Assembly: GCA_002341185.1 (NCBI GenBank)
Contig: DDNP01000013.1
Location: 1 to 17,334, forward strand
DNA from: Candidatus Neomicrothrix sp. UBA2517
GTDB taxonomy: Bacteria; Actinomycetota; Acidimicrobiia; Acidimicrobiales; UBA8592
Length of the DNA: 17,334 bases
Direction: 5' to 3'
Position numbers and translations under genes: made by a program. Under the pieces are notes generated by a model. That model saw nothing but the letters and a program-made list of their open reading frames with translations, did no database searches and was not told the DNA's origin. Each line of letters opens with the position of its first letter. Position 1 is the stretch's first letter. Of this stretch, positions 1-6,825 are shown in pieces.

Positions 1-504
1 AATGGAGATGGAACAGCTGATCTCGCCGTCGGCGTCCCAGGAGAAAGCTATTCACGAGGCAGAACCCAAGCCGGCATGGTCCAAATCAAATACAATCCCA
101 AAGGGTGGACCGACGCAGCGGAATCAGTCCAAACGCTCCACCAAAATTCCAATGGAGTGAAAAATACGGTTGAAGTCAAAGATAGATTCGGAGCTCACAT
201 ACTTCTCGCTGACATTATCGGAGATCAATCATTAGATATCCTCATCGGAGTTCCCGGAGAATCCATAGCTAGAAAACTTGATGCTGGTGGGGTAGCAATA
301 CTTCCTGGACTGAATGGTCGAATATCAACAGGAGCGGATCAGATTCTTTATGCACGACAAAATGAGTTCACTGGTAAATCTCAGGCAGATGCAGAATTTG
401 GAACCTCGTTTGCTGTCATTAATGGGAATTTAGTTATCGGCGCACCAGGTCATTCAATTCTAGGGAAACGCAAAACAGGTGTCTTCTACTATTTAAGCTT
501 TTGA
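1..504 (+). CDS. FG-GAP repeat protein, C-terminal part (5' end outside window)
   Basis: The reading frame is open from base 1 and ends at TGA 502-504, so the start lies to the left of the window. The visible 167 residues contain FG-GAP (integrin-alpha beta-propeller) blades. The first begins NGDGTADLAVGVPGES, a calcium-binding blade loop. The same pattern recurs as DILIGVPGES and, more weakly, as NLVIGAPGHS, with FGAHI and FGTS marking the starts of strands. Such repeats occur in secreted or surface proteins that bind partners or carbohydrates. The protein ends about 15 residues after the last blade (GVFYYLSF), with no C-terminal anchor or sorting signal. An ATG at 76 exists but falls inside the first blade, so it is not the true start. 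The gene is convergent with the dehalogenase-like gene; only 13 bases separate the two stop codons. The family call is good; ligand and exact role are unknown. Confidence 0.8.
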   Translation, partial: NGDGTADLAVGVPGESYSRGRTQAGMVQIKYNPKGWTDAAESVQTLHQNSNGVKNTVEVKDRFGAHILLADIIGDQSLDILIGVPGESIARKLDAGGVAILPGLNGRISTGADQILYARQNEFTGKSQADAEFGTSFAVINGNLVIGAPGHSILGKRKTGVFYYLSF

Positions 505-517
505 GATAACTACTTGT

Positions 518-1744
518 TTAGGTTTTGCTTTTGGGGAACCACCACAAGAGCGTCTTTACTCGTTTCCCCCTAATGGATTTCTGGTCGAGTCGTAGCGCAA
601 ATCTTCTAAAGCGTGATCCAGCAAGTTTCAACCATGCTCGATTCCAGAAGCTGGTGTAGTCGCGTGTAAATGGGCAGACACGAATACATACGGCGCAATC
701 AGTATTGATTTTAGCCCAGTACGAAAAGCATGCTTCCCCATCAATAGTCCACTTGGTTACACCTGAAACATTCGAACGATTGAACGTCACCGGCGATGGT
801 TCAGTATCGGGGATAGCTTTGCTTGGGCATGCTTTCGAACATGCATTGCAAAGCTGGCACATTTCTTTCACCCCAAAACGAATAGGCTTATCCGCTTCTA
901 AGGGCATATCGGTAAAGATTTTCCCGAAACGAACGCTTGACCCAAATTCAGGAGTGATAACTAGACCATGTTTGGCGTACTCGCCTAAACCCGCCTGAAC
1001 GGCGTAGGGGATTGCAAGTGCGGAATCATTCATTGAAGGCACAGCTCGATAACCCAAATTTTGAATAAATTGTGACAAGGTGAGTAGCACCAAGGCATCT
1101 TGAGAGTAGCCCATTCCAGTAGCTGCCCCTGATAGTGCTGATGGAGCTGTATCAAGGAGCTCATTATTCATTGACTGCCCAATGACAATGACAGATGAAA
1201 GGCCATCATCAATGTTGTTGGGTTTGGGTGCCTTAGACTGCATCGAAAAGAGTTCTGTATAGGACCATCTACTATCAACGTCAGCTACCCCAACAAGGTC
1301 AGCGCCCACAGTTTTTGCTGCTTGCTTAACTATCCGAGTAGTTTCCTCAATTGACCCAAATTCTATCTGCTCTTCAGGTCCGTCTTTTAGTAACGATAGT
1401 GGATCTAAGAAGCCGTCTCGGCGGTCATCTACCTCTCGCAATTCAGCAAAAATGTCTGCGACATGCCAGGTCGCATTCCGAAATGCATAATCATGTTGCT
1501 GGTAGCCATCAGACCCACGCCAATCCGCCAAAGGCTTCCTGTACATATCATAGAAGCGTTCAGTTTTTGAGCTTTTAACCTCTGGGTCATATTGTGACCG
1601 GCAAAAGACATCATTAACCTGACTAAACCCCTCAAAATCAACGTTTACGTTAAATCCAGTACTTTTGTCGCTTGCATCAGGAAGCAATCGTACCGCTGAC
1701 CGAGTCCGAGCGCGTTTCATATCATCATTCCGGCCTGTGTGCAT
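518..1744 (-). CDS. reductive dehalogenase-like (RdhA-type) corrinoid iron-sulfur protein
   Basis: This 408-residue protein resembles the catalytic subunit of reductive dehalogenases, which use a corrinoid and two [4Fe-4S] clusters to remove halogen from organohalides; it is related to epoxyqueuosine reductase QueG. Visible signatures are WHVADIFAELREVDDRRDG (93-111), MGYS (211-214), IPYAVQAGLGE (245-255), LVITPEFGSSVRFGKIFTD (261-279) and DKPIRFGVKEMC (285-296). The cluster ligands are C296/C299/C302/C306 (CX2CX2CX3CP) and C339/C350/C353/C357 (CX10CX2CX3CP). The PEFG/GKIFTD block favours RdhA over QueG. There is no twin-arginine signal and no membrane anchor, and no rdhB-like gene lies beside it, so it is probably cytoplasmic, as in respiration-independent RdhA enzymes. 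The C-terminal tail is basic with several Trp. ATG 1744 has a TATAAG box 8 bases upstream; the ATG at codon 9 (1720) is an alternative start. The substrate cannot be read from sequence. Confidence 0.8.
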   Translation of the reverse strand: MHTGRNDDMKRARTRSAVRLLPDASDKSTGFNVNVDFEGFSQVNDVFCRSQYDPEVKSSKTERFYDMYRKPLADWRGSDGYQQHDYAFRNATWHVADIFAELREVDDRRDGFLDPLSLLKDGPEEQIEFGSIEETTRIVKQAAKTVGADLVGVADVDSRWSYTELFSMQSKAPKPNNIDDGLSSVIVIGQSMNNELLDTAPSALSGAATGMGYSQDALVLLTLSQFIQNLGYRAVPSMNDSALAIPYAVQAGLGEYAKHGLVITPEFGSSVRFGKIFTDMPLEADKPIRFGVKEMCQLCNACSKACPSKAIPDTEPSPVTFNRSNVSGVTKWTIDGEACFSYWAKINTDCAVCIRVCPFTRDYTSFWNRAWLKLAGSRFRRFALRLDQKSIRGKRVKTLLWWFPKSKT

Positions 1745-1752
1745 CTTGATAG

Positions 1753-1758
1753 CTTATA
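1753..1758 (-). promoter_or_regulatory. putative -10 box of the dehalogenase-like gene
   Basis: TATAAG on the minus strand, 8 bases upstream of ATG 1744. This close spacing suggests transcription starts at or near the start codon. No Shine-Dalgarno sequence is visible. The last base departs from the TANNNT consensus. Confidence 0.35.
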
Positions 1759-1833
1759 GCAACTACGCACCGAGTTACGAAAAGGTAATTTATCTAGGAA
1801 TTACACAACCTAAAGAGGTGAAGTGTTCGTCGT

Positions 1834-2490
1834 TTACGCTGCTGGAAGAGCTATGAATGCAATCACACCATAATGCGACGCAACTCCGCACACTACACAA
1901 AAGTGAAAGACTTCATGAAAGCCAAACGTATTCGGCCACGGGTCAGGTTTCTTCAACCCGTAAACGACTGCGCCAATAGTATGAAATGAACCTCCCAAGA
2001 GCAAGAAGATGAAACCAGTTGCGCTCATAGAAGCGAGAAAATCATGTATTACGAGTAGGGCGCTCCACCCAACAATTAGAAATATTGGGACTAGAACAAT
2101 TTGAGGCGCTTTCGGCCAGAAGATCATAATTAAAACACCGATTGCCGCTCCCGCCCAGGCTGCTATGAGTACGGTTATTGCCGCTGAACGAGGAAGCAGA
2201 AGCCACGAAATTGGAGTGTAGGTCGCTGCAATCGTTATGAAGATCATTGAATGGTCAATTCTCCGGAGGAGATCATGAGCTGAAGCGCTCCAAGAGAACC
2301 CGTGATAGCACGAACTAACTCCAAAGAGTCCTATAACTGCCATTGAATACAGGATAGAAAGCAGTCGTGCATTAGACGAAAGAGCAATAAGAATAGGGGA
2401 GAGTGCAATAGCAATTATTAGTGCAATTCCATGAGACCATCCTCGAAACACAGGTTTCGGAGCTAGATGCATTGGTACAGGTAGTTCCAC
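1834..2490 (-). CDS. trhA: hemolysin III family (TrhA/PAQR-type) membrane protein
   Basis: A 218-residue integral membrane protein with about seven hydrophobic segments. It has the hemolysin III/PAQR signatures: KPVFRGWSHGIA near the N-terminus (12-23), SSCYH (59-63), LRRIDHSMIFITIAATYTPI (75-94) and FHEVFHF (191-197). H63, D79, H192 and H196 sit where the family keeps its metal-binding residues. Family members have been linked to membrane homeostasis; the haemolysin name is historical. The length is normal for the family. The start is GTG at 2490, supported by a TAGGGT box ending 6 bases upstream; an in-frame ATG at 2472 is the alternative. It lies upstream of the dehalogenase-like gene on the same strand but 89 bases apart, so a shared transcript is not required. 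Confidence 0.9.
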   Translation of the reverse strand: MELPVPMHLAPKPVFRGWSHGIALIIAIALSPILIALSSNARLLSILYSMAVIGLFGVSSCYHGFSWSASAHDLLRRIDHSMIFITIAATYTPISWLLLPRSAAITVLIAAWAGAAIGVLIMIFWPKAPQIVLVPIFLIVGWSALLVIHDFLASMSATGFIFLLLGGSFHTIGAVVYGLKKPDPWPNTFGFHEVFHFCVVCGVASHYGVIAFIALPAA

Positions 2491-2496
2491 CTCTTA

Positions 2497-2502
2497 ACCC
2501 TA
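2497..2502 (-). promoter_or_regulatory. putative leaderless -10 box of trhA
   Basis: TAGGGT on the minus strand, followed by six bases and then GTG 2490. It fits TANNNT and would put the transcription start at the GTG. It also supports GTG 2490 over the internal ATG. Confidence 0.4.
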
Positions 2503-2572
2503 ACACCAAGCGTATTCTGAATTACTATCACTAAATTAAAGCAAGTCAGAAAGTATAGAGTCTTGGTTACGC

Positions 2573-2956
2573 CTATATAAAAATAACTGATATGTTGATG
2601 CACAAAACTAAAACAGTTAGTAACACACTTACCCTGTGGAGTTGTTTAAAACGTTGCTGCTGTCCAGCGTCACGACTTCGATTAGTCGCTGGAATCAAAG
2701 CGTAAGCTACCCCCATTAAAACAGTGCTCAGTGCCGCAACAATCACTATTCTCGGTTGGTTATCGATTATCGCAGAAAAGAGATTCACTGCACTAAGGAA
2801 GCTCAGAAATAGAAAAAATTTGGGAAAGATTGTACGTAGAAAAATGCTTGCGTCGGCTTCTCCCAAAGTGCGAAAGACGGTTGGGGCAACCACTGCTGAG
2901 TGGAACAAAATTGTGCCTGCGACTAAACCGCTGAGCAACATAATCAAATCATGCAT
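2573..2956 (-). CDS. DUF4149-type membrane protein
   Basis: A 127-residue protein with four predicted transmembrane segments, roughly residues 3-28, 44-63, 68-90 and 107-127. The pattern SGLVAGTILFHSAVVAPTVF at the N-terminus, IFPKFFLF in the second segment and LHRVSVLL before the last helix matches the DUF4149 membrane family, whose biochemical role is not established. There is no obvious catalytic motif. It precedes trhA on the same strand with an 82-base gap, and diverges from the lipoprotein gene at 3040. The start ATG 2956 has no clear Shine-Dalgarno sequence. The call rests on the motif pattern alone. Confidence 0.65.
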   Translation of the reverse strand: MHDLIMLLSGLVAGTILFHSAVVAPTVFRTLGEADASIFLRTIFPKFFLFLSFLSAVNLFSAIIDNQPRIVIVAALSTVLMGVAYALIPATNRSRDAGQQQRFKQLHRVSVLLTVLVLCINISVIFI

Positions 2957-3027
2957 ATCTAGAATTCAGTCTAACCTAATGATTTATAACTGGTCTCTTT
3001 GAATAGAAGATTACGGTTCGAAAGTGA

Positions 3028-3033
3028 TATCTT
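3028..3033 (+). promoter_or_regulatory. putative leaderless -10 box of the coiled-coil lipoprotein gene
   Basis: TATCTT followed by six bases and ATG 3040. It matches TANNNT at the spacing seen before several other genes here. No Shine-Dalgarno sequence lies in between, and no good -35 box is visible. Confidence 0.4.
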
Positions 3034-3039
3034 AAATTG

Positions 3040-3498
3040 ATGCGTCAGTTCATTGCCATTGCGCTTGTAGGTTTAATGATCGTCATATTTGGTTGTAGTA
3101 ACTCATCTAATGCGATAGCTGAATTGAAAGCAGAACTTGACTCTACGAAAACTGAACTTGACGCTACGAAAGCTGAACTAATACAACTTAAAGAATTATC
3201 AGGTAACGGATCCTCTACCAATCTTGATGCTGTATCACAGTCAGGATTTCCGGCGGCTTTCGGAAGCGGAACATGGGAAATTGGGGTTGATATTGAAGCT
3301 GGAACCTACGTTTCTAGAAGAGACACGAGTGTGCCATTTAACAACCCTTTTTGTTCTTGGGAACGCTTAAGCGGGCTAGGTGGAACCATAAGCGAAACCA
3401 TCACAGCAGGACTAACAGACGGTAACGCGATTGTTGATATACAGTTAAGCGACATCGGCTTTACAAGTATCGGCTGTGAAGAATGGGTCAAACGATAA
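3040..3498 (+). CDS. actinobacterial-type lipoprotein with coiled coil
   Basis: About 152 residues. The N-terminal signal peptide (MRQFIAIALVGLMIVIFGC) ends in a lipobox with C19 as the lipidated residue. A heptad stretch follows (KAELDST, KTELDAT, KAELIQL, about residues 29-50), which should form a short coiled coil and is also a near-repeat in DNA. The C-terminal domain (GTWEIGVDIEAGTYVS... CSWERLSGLGG... IGCEEW) resembles a small domain common in secreted actinobacterial proteins, with two Cys that could pair. Function is unknown; a surface-anchored oligomer is the simplest picture. I chose ATG 3040 over the TTG at 3037 because a TATCTT box lies six bases upstream of the ATG. It diverges from the DUF4149-type gene. 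Confidence 0.75.
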   Translation: MRQFIAIALVGLMIVIFGCSNSSNAIAELKAELDSTKTELDATKAELIQLKELSGNGSSTNLDAVSQSGFPAAFGSGTWEIGVDIEAGTYVSRRDTSVPFNNPFCSWERLSGLGGTISETITAGLTDGNAIVDIQLSDIGFTSIGCEEWVKR

Positions 3499-3577
3499 AT
3501 TAAATGATTTTGAAACTCAATATTTGGTATCAGAGATTTTCCTCTGTTAGACCAGATTGAAGAGGATCTAGGATAAT

Positions 3578-3620
3578 AAGTAGCTATGATCAGATAGCCG
3601 TATCGCATTTGCTGCTACTT
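3578..3620 (+). promoter_or_regulatory. hairpin-forming region upstream of the DEAD-box helicase
   Basis: A 7-base perfect inverted repeat, AAGTAGC 3578-3584 with GCTACTT 3614-3620, encloses a 29-base loop. An alternative smaller hairpin, GCTAT 3583-3587 with ATAGC 3594-3598, shares bases with it, so the two exclude each other. A separate 5-base hairpin (CAGAG 3531-3535 / CTCTG 3542-3546) lies just after the lipoprotein gene and may be a weak end signal. The 215-base gap (3499-3713) holds no gene. Helicase mRNAs often have structured leaders; whether this one does is inference. Confidence 0.3.
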
Positions 3621-3713
3621 CGTAGGTTCGAACTATCAGTTTGCTGCACAAAGAGATTCTTAATGCTTGCATCAACGGTACGAAATTCTTAAAAGGAATG
3701 AATAGGAACTGTA

Positions 3714-5219
3714 ATGTCATCAACTTTTTTTAAACTCGGTGTTCCGGACTGGGTAACCGAAGCTCTAGCACAGCAAGGGATAACTGAACCATTCGAAATC
3801 CAGAAGATAACGATCAAAGAAGGCTTAAGCGGTGAAGATATCTGCGGCAGGGCCCCAACAGGATCAGGAAAAACACTTGCGTTCGGGATACCTCTTGTCG
3901 TAAGGACAAAAGCATCGAAGCCAAGGAAACCACAAAGTTTAGTTCTAGCTCCAACACGAGAATTAGCAGACCAGATCTGCAAAGAATTACGAGCTTTTAG
4001 CGGCAAGAGGAACGTTTCCGTTATCTATGGTGGTGTTAGTTATGGACCTCAACGAAAGGCTTTGGCTAAAGGGGTTGATATTCTCGTAGCTTGCCCAGGG
4101 CGCCTCGAAGACTTGTTAGAACAGAATGAGTTAAGTTTAGATGAGGTCAAGCAAGTAGTTCTTGACGAAGCTGATCGAATGGCAGATATGGGATTCATGC
4201 CTGCCGTGAAGAGAATTCTTGATCAAACCTCCGATGATCGACAAACGATTCTTTTCTCAGCGACGCTTGACCAAGACATCAAAAAACTCAAAAAAGATTA
4301 CCAACGAAATCCACTGGTAAGAGAGGTAGGGGAGAAGACACCCGATATTACAAATGCTTTTCACGCATTTTCAATAGTGAAGAAAGCAGCTAAGTCAGAG
4401 TTTGCGGCAAAAGCAGTTAATTCAGTTTGGCCGGCAATTATCTTTTGTAGGACACGTCATGGATCTGATCGTTTAGTCAAACAACTTAATAGGTTAGAAA
4501 TTAATGCAGAATCTATCCATGGTGGCAAAAGTCAGCATCAACGCAAAAGGGCATTAAAGAATTTCAGTACCGGTAAAGCTCAAGCGCTTGTCGCTACAGA
4601 CGTTGCTGCTCGAGGTATTCACATTGATGGAGTTGCTCTAGTCATCCATTATGATCCTCCCGAGGACCATAAAGCCTATATCCATAGATCAGGACGAACA
4701 GCTAGAGCGGGGAATCAAGGAATAGTCTTTTCAATTATTCAGCCTGAACAAAAGAAAATCGCGAAGAAACTTCAGAAACGTTTGGGAATTGAAGAATCTA
4801 TTCGTGAAATCTACCCGGATGAACTGTCTCAATTGCATTCCCAATCAAATACGGGAGAACGAGAGAAGCCGAAACCTAAACATGATCAAAAGAAGCACTC
4901 AGGTGGCTCTCAACAAAATACGAGAAAAGGAGAGAAGCCGAAACCTAAACATGATCAAAAGAAGCACTCAGGTGGCTCTTCACAAAATAAGAAAAAGAAA
5001 TCAAACAGTGGTCATAAAAAAGGGTCTTCCAAGAAACGCCCGAATAATAAGAACTCGGATTCAAGAAAATCTAATTCCTCACACCCAAAACGTAGATCAA
5101 ATAATGAGGGTCCTAAGAATGCTCAGTCAAATGGCGCCAGCAGAAAATCCAAAGGAAACCATAAAGGTAAACCAAACAGGAAAGCACGGCGAGCGCACCT
5201 GCAACCAACGAAACGCTAA
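3714..5219 (+). CDS. DEAD-box ATP-dependent RNA helicase with lysine-rich repeat tail
   Basis: A 501-residue helicase that unwinds short RNA duplexes, as in ribosome assembly or mRNA turnover. Motifs in order: Q motif FKLGVPDWV...PFEIQ (6-30), I APTGSGKT (47-54), Ia APTRELA (79-85), Ib CPGR (127-130, usually TPGR), II DEAD (151-154), III SAT (182-184), IV AIIFCRT (241-247), V ATDVAARGIH (294-303) and VI HRSGRTARAG (324-333). The two RecA-like domains end near residue 365. The remaining 135 residues are Lys/Ser/Asn/His-rich, presumably disordered and RNA-binding, and contain two near-identical 23-residue units (KPKPKHDQKKHSGGS core). ATG 3714 is preceded by AGGAA, a modest ribosome site. The tail lacks the DbpA-type RNA-binding domain, so I do not assign rhlE, csdA or dbpA. 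Confidence 0.93.
   Translation: MSSTFFKLGVPDWVTEALAQQGITEPFEIQKITIKEGLSGEDICGRAPTGSGKTLAFGIPLVVRTKASKPRKPQSLVLAPTRELADQICKELRAFSGKRNVSVIYGGVSYGPQRKALAKGVDILVACPGRLEDLLEQNELSLDEVKQVVLDEADRMADMGFMPAVKRILDQTSDDRQTILFSATLDQDIKKLKKDYQRNPLVREVGEKTPDITNAFHAFSIVKKAAKSEFAAKAVNSVWPAIIFCRTRHGSDRLVKQLNRLEINAESIHGGKSQHQRKRALKNFSTGKAQALVATDVAARGIHIDGVALVIHYDPPEDHKAYIHRSGRTARAGNQGIVFSIIQPEQKKIAKKLQKRLGIEESIREIYPDELSQLHSQSNTGEREKPKPKHDQKKHSGGSQQNTRKGEKPKPKHDQKKHSGGSSQNKKKKSNSGHKKGSSKKRPNNKNSDSRKSNSSHPKRRSNNEGPKNAQSNGASRKSKGNHKGKPNRKARRAHLQPTKR
4861..4998 (+). repeat. 69-base tandem repeat (two copies) in the helicase tail
   Basis: Bases 4861-4910 and 4930-4979 are identical over 50 bases and offset by 69 bases (23 codons). 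The flanks 4911-4920 and 4980-4989 differ at two positions. The repeat keeps the reading frame and duplicates a KPKPKHDQKKHSGGS segment. The near-identity suggests a recent in-frame duplication. Confidence 0.9.
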
Positions 5220-5585
5220 CGAGCTTATTTGACCTTCACAAAATAGCACTTTTGAGGAAGGGTCTTTACCCTTGAGCGCTTGTTTGATATTCGTCATTGA
5301 TCTTCCACTAAAGGTGCAGATGTTTCGCTTGAGCGACACCCAAGTGGAAAGATCACTACGGCGATCAAAAAATTTTCGGAAGCACCGATTTTAGGGTAGA
5401 CGTCATGATTGTTTTTCTCTGATAATCAACTCTTCCAATTTATTCTTCTCAAGCAAGAACTCTGTAAGTTACCGGTTAATCTCTCCTAAGAATATGCGAT
5501 TATTGATTCCTCATATATTGAATCTGTTCACTTCTTCGCTGAGTTAGGCGATACTGCAATTTTTGTTTAGTACGATTGGGAAATA
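5220..5585. other. 366-base intergenic region with a strong inverted repeat
   Basis: No convincing gene is visible here. A minus-strand frame (5127-5339) enters from the helicase tail, but its protein looks like nothing I know. The region holds a small perfect hairpin (5258-5263 with 5268-5273), a longer dyad at 5299-5354 and a weak hairpin plus four T at 5376-5392. These could end the helicase mRNA, lead the methyltransferase mRNA or form a small RNA. The rest, 5400-5560, is AT-rich without visible structure. Confidence 0.5.
5299..5354. ncRNA. possible structured RNA or regulatory stem-loop
   Basis: GATCTTCCACT (5299-5309) pairs with AGTGGAAAGATC (5343-5354): eleven base pairs with one bulged base. 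Inside, GGTG pairs with CACC, and TCGCT with AGCGA closes an apical loop, giving a nested three-part stem. No T-tract follows directly, so it is not a standard terminator. It sits 231 bases upstream of the methyltransferase start and 79 bases after the helicase stop. Strand is undetermined. Confidence 0.3.
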
Positions 5586-6761
5586 ATGCGCATAACAATC
5601 GACGGCTTAGCGAAAGAAGGAGATGGTGTAGGGCGCTGTGCTGACGGCAGAGCCATTTTCGTCCGAGGCGCATTACCCGGTGAAAAAGTTAGCATTGCCG
5701 TAACTGATGAAAAACCTAAATACCTTCGCGGAAATGCTGTCGCTGTTCTAGAACCACATGACCAACGAATAGATCCCTTCTGCAACCATGTTCAAAATGG
5801 TTGTGGGGGATGTAATCTTCAACACGCAGACGGTGAGCTTCAAAAGCGAATGAAACTTCGGATCGTTCAGGAGGCTTTTGAACGTATAGGCAAATTTACC
5901 GACCATACTGTTTCGTATGGCGGTTCTATAGAGCCGGTAAGGTACCGCACAACTATTCGTTGTTCAGTACATGATGGGAAAGCTGGCATGAGGGGTTTCC
6001 GGAGTCATGACCATATTCCTCTAAATTCTTGTGGCATAGCTCACGAACGGGTTGAAGAAATAATGACGAAAAGCCATTTCGGAAATAACAAACAAGTAGT
6101 TATCCGAACAAGTACCTTGACAGGGAAATCTTTAGCGGTCGTCTCAACTTCGCCGAAAGGAGTCAAAACTCTTGAAGACGTCCAAGTGACTAGTTATGAG
6201 AAGCTTCAAAAAGGAGAGTCAGCAAACATTATTGAACGAGTCTGCGATAAGGACTGGAGAGTTTCAGCGCAGTCATTTTTTCAAGCATCTCCCCAAGGAA
6301 GCCAACTACTTGTGCGGACTGTGAACGAAATCATTCACGAAAACGTAACCAGAACAGCATCAATGCTGGATTTATATTCCGGAGTTGGTATTTTTGCTGG
6401 GACGATAGGGTCTGGACGCAAAGTCACTGCGGTAGAACAGAATGCTTCAGCGGTAAAAGACTCCATTCATAATTTAGGTGATTCAGTTAACCATGTCTGT
6501 ACCCGTGTTGAAAAATGGGAAACCTCACCGCATGATTTTGTGATAGCGAACCCCTCGCGAAGCGGAATGAGTAAACAGGTTCCATCCATTGTTGACCAAA
6601 CAGGAGCAGAATTTGTGGTTCTCATTAGTTGTGACGCCGCGGCAGCTGCTAGAGATGCTAGAAGAATGGTGAATAAGGGATTTCAATTAGGAGAGATTCA
6701 GGTTCTTGACCTTTTCCCACAAACATCTCATTTCGAAGTTGTTTCAACATTTGAGCGATAA
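5586..6761 (+). CDS. TRAM-domain RNA (uracil-5-)-methyltransferase (RlmD/TrmA family)
   Basis: This 391-residue enzyme is predicted to transfer a methyl group from SAM to C5 of uridine in rRNA or tRNA. The N-terminal TRAM domain (about 1-57) starts ITIDGLAKEGDGVGR. The [4Fe-4S] ligands are C66, C73 and C76 (in NGCGGCNLQH) plus C149. The methyltransferase domain has QSFFQ (229-233), the SAM loop LDLYSGVGIFAG (261-272), NPSRSGM (322-328) in place of the usual DPPR-G, and the nucleophile C349 in ISCD. The general base is probably E384 in FPQTSHFE. The family is normally 400-450 residues, so this is slightly short. ATG 5586 has GGGA and a TACGAT box close upstream. The target uridine (23S m5U747/m5U1939 or tRNA m5U54) cannot be decided from sequence, so no symbol is given. 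Confidence 0.88.
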   Translation: MRITIDGLAKEGDGVGRCADGRAIFVRGALPGEKVSIAVTDEKPKYLRGNAVAVLEPHDQRIDPFCNHVQNGCGGCNLQHADGELQKRMKLRIVQEAFERIGKFTDHTVSYGGSIEPVRYRTTIRCSVHDGKAGMRGFRSHDHIPLNSCGIAHERVEEIMTKSHFGNNKQVVIRTSTLTGKSLAVVSTSPKGVKTLEDVQVTSYEKLQKGESANIIERVCDKDWRVSAQSFFQASPQGSQLLVRTVNEIIHENVTRTASMLDLYSGVGIFAGTIGSGRKVTAVEQNASAVKDSIHNLGDSVNHVCTRVEKWETSPHDFVIANPSRSGMSKQVPSIVDQTGAEFVVLISCDAAAAARDARRMVNKGFQLGEIQVLDLFPQTSHFEVVSTFER

Positions 6762-6813
6762 TCAATTTCACCGAGGTTACATGTTTGCAGTAGCTGTCGG
6801 AAGTTTACGTCCA

Positions 6814-6819
6814 TAGAAT
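6814..6819 (+). promoter_or_regulatory. putative leaderless -10 box of purU
   Basis: TAGAAT followed by six bases and ATG 6826. It fits TANNNT and the spacing of leaderless promoters. No ribosome-binding site is visible between it and the ATG. Confidence 0.45.
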
Positions 6820-6825
6820 AGTGTA

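Noticed and set aside
518..1744. Assignment as QueG (epoxyqueuosine reductase)
   Set aside because: It lacks QueG marks such as the RYARGRDYH region and has the RdhA-type AIPYAVQAGLGE, PEFGSSVRFGKIFTD and DKPIRFGV blocks.
3600..3645. Possible tRNA T-arm (GGTTCGAAC at 3626-3634)
   Set aside because: The flanking five bases do not pair as a T-stem, and no acceptor stem, D-arm or anticodon arm can be built around it on either strand.
4789..5232. 147-residue plus-strand frame overlapping the helicase tail
   Set aside because: It is a +1 shadow of the repeated lysine-rich tail; its own repeats come from the DNA repeat, and it has no initiation signal.
5127..5339. 70-residue minus-strand frame at the end of the helicase gene
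   Set aside because: Mostly antisense to the helicase tail, low-complexity composition, no ribosome site or promoter of the kind seen elsewhere.
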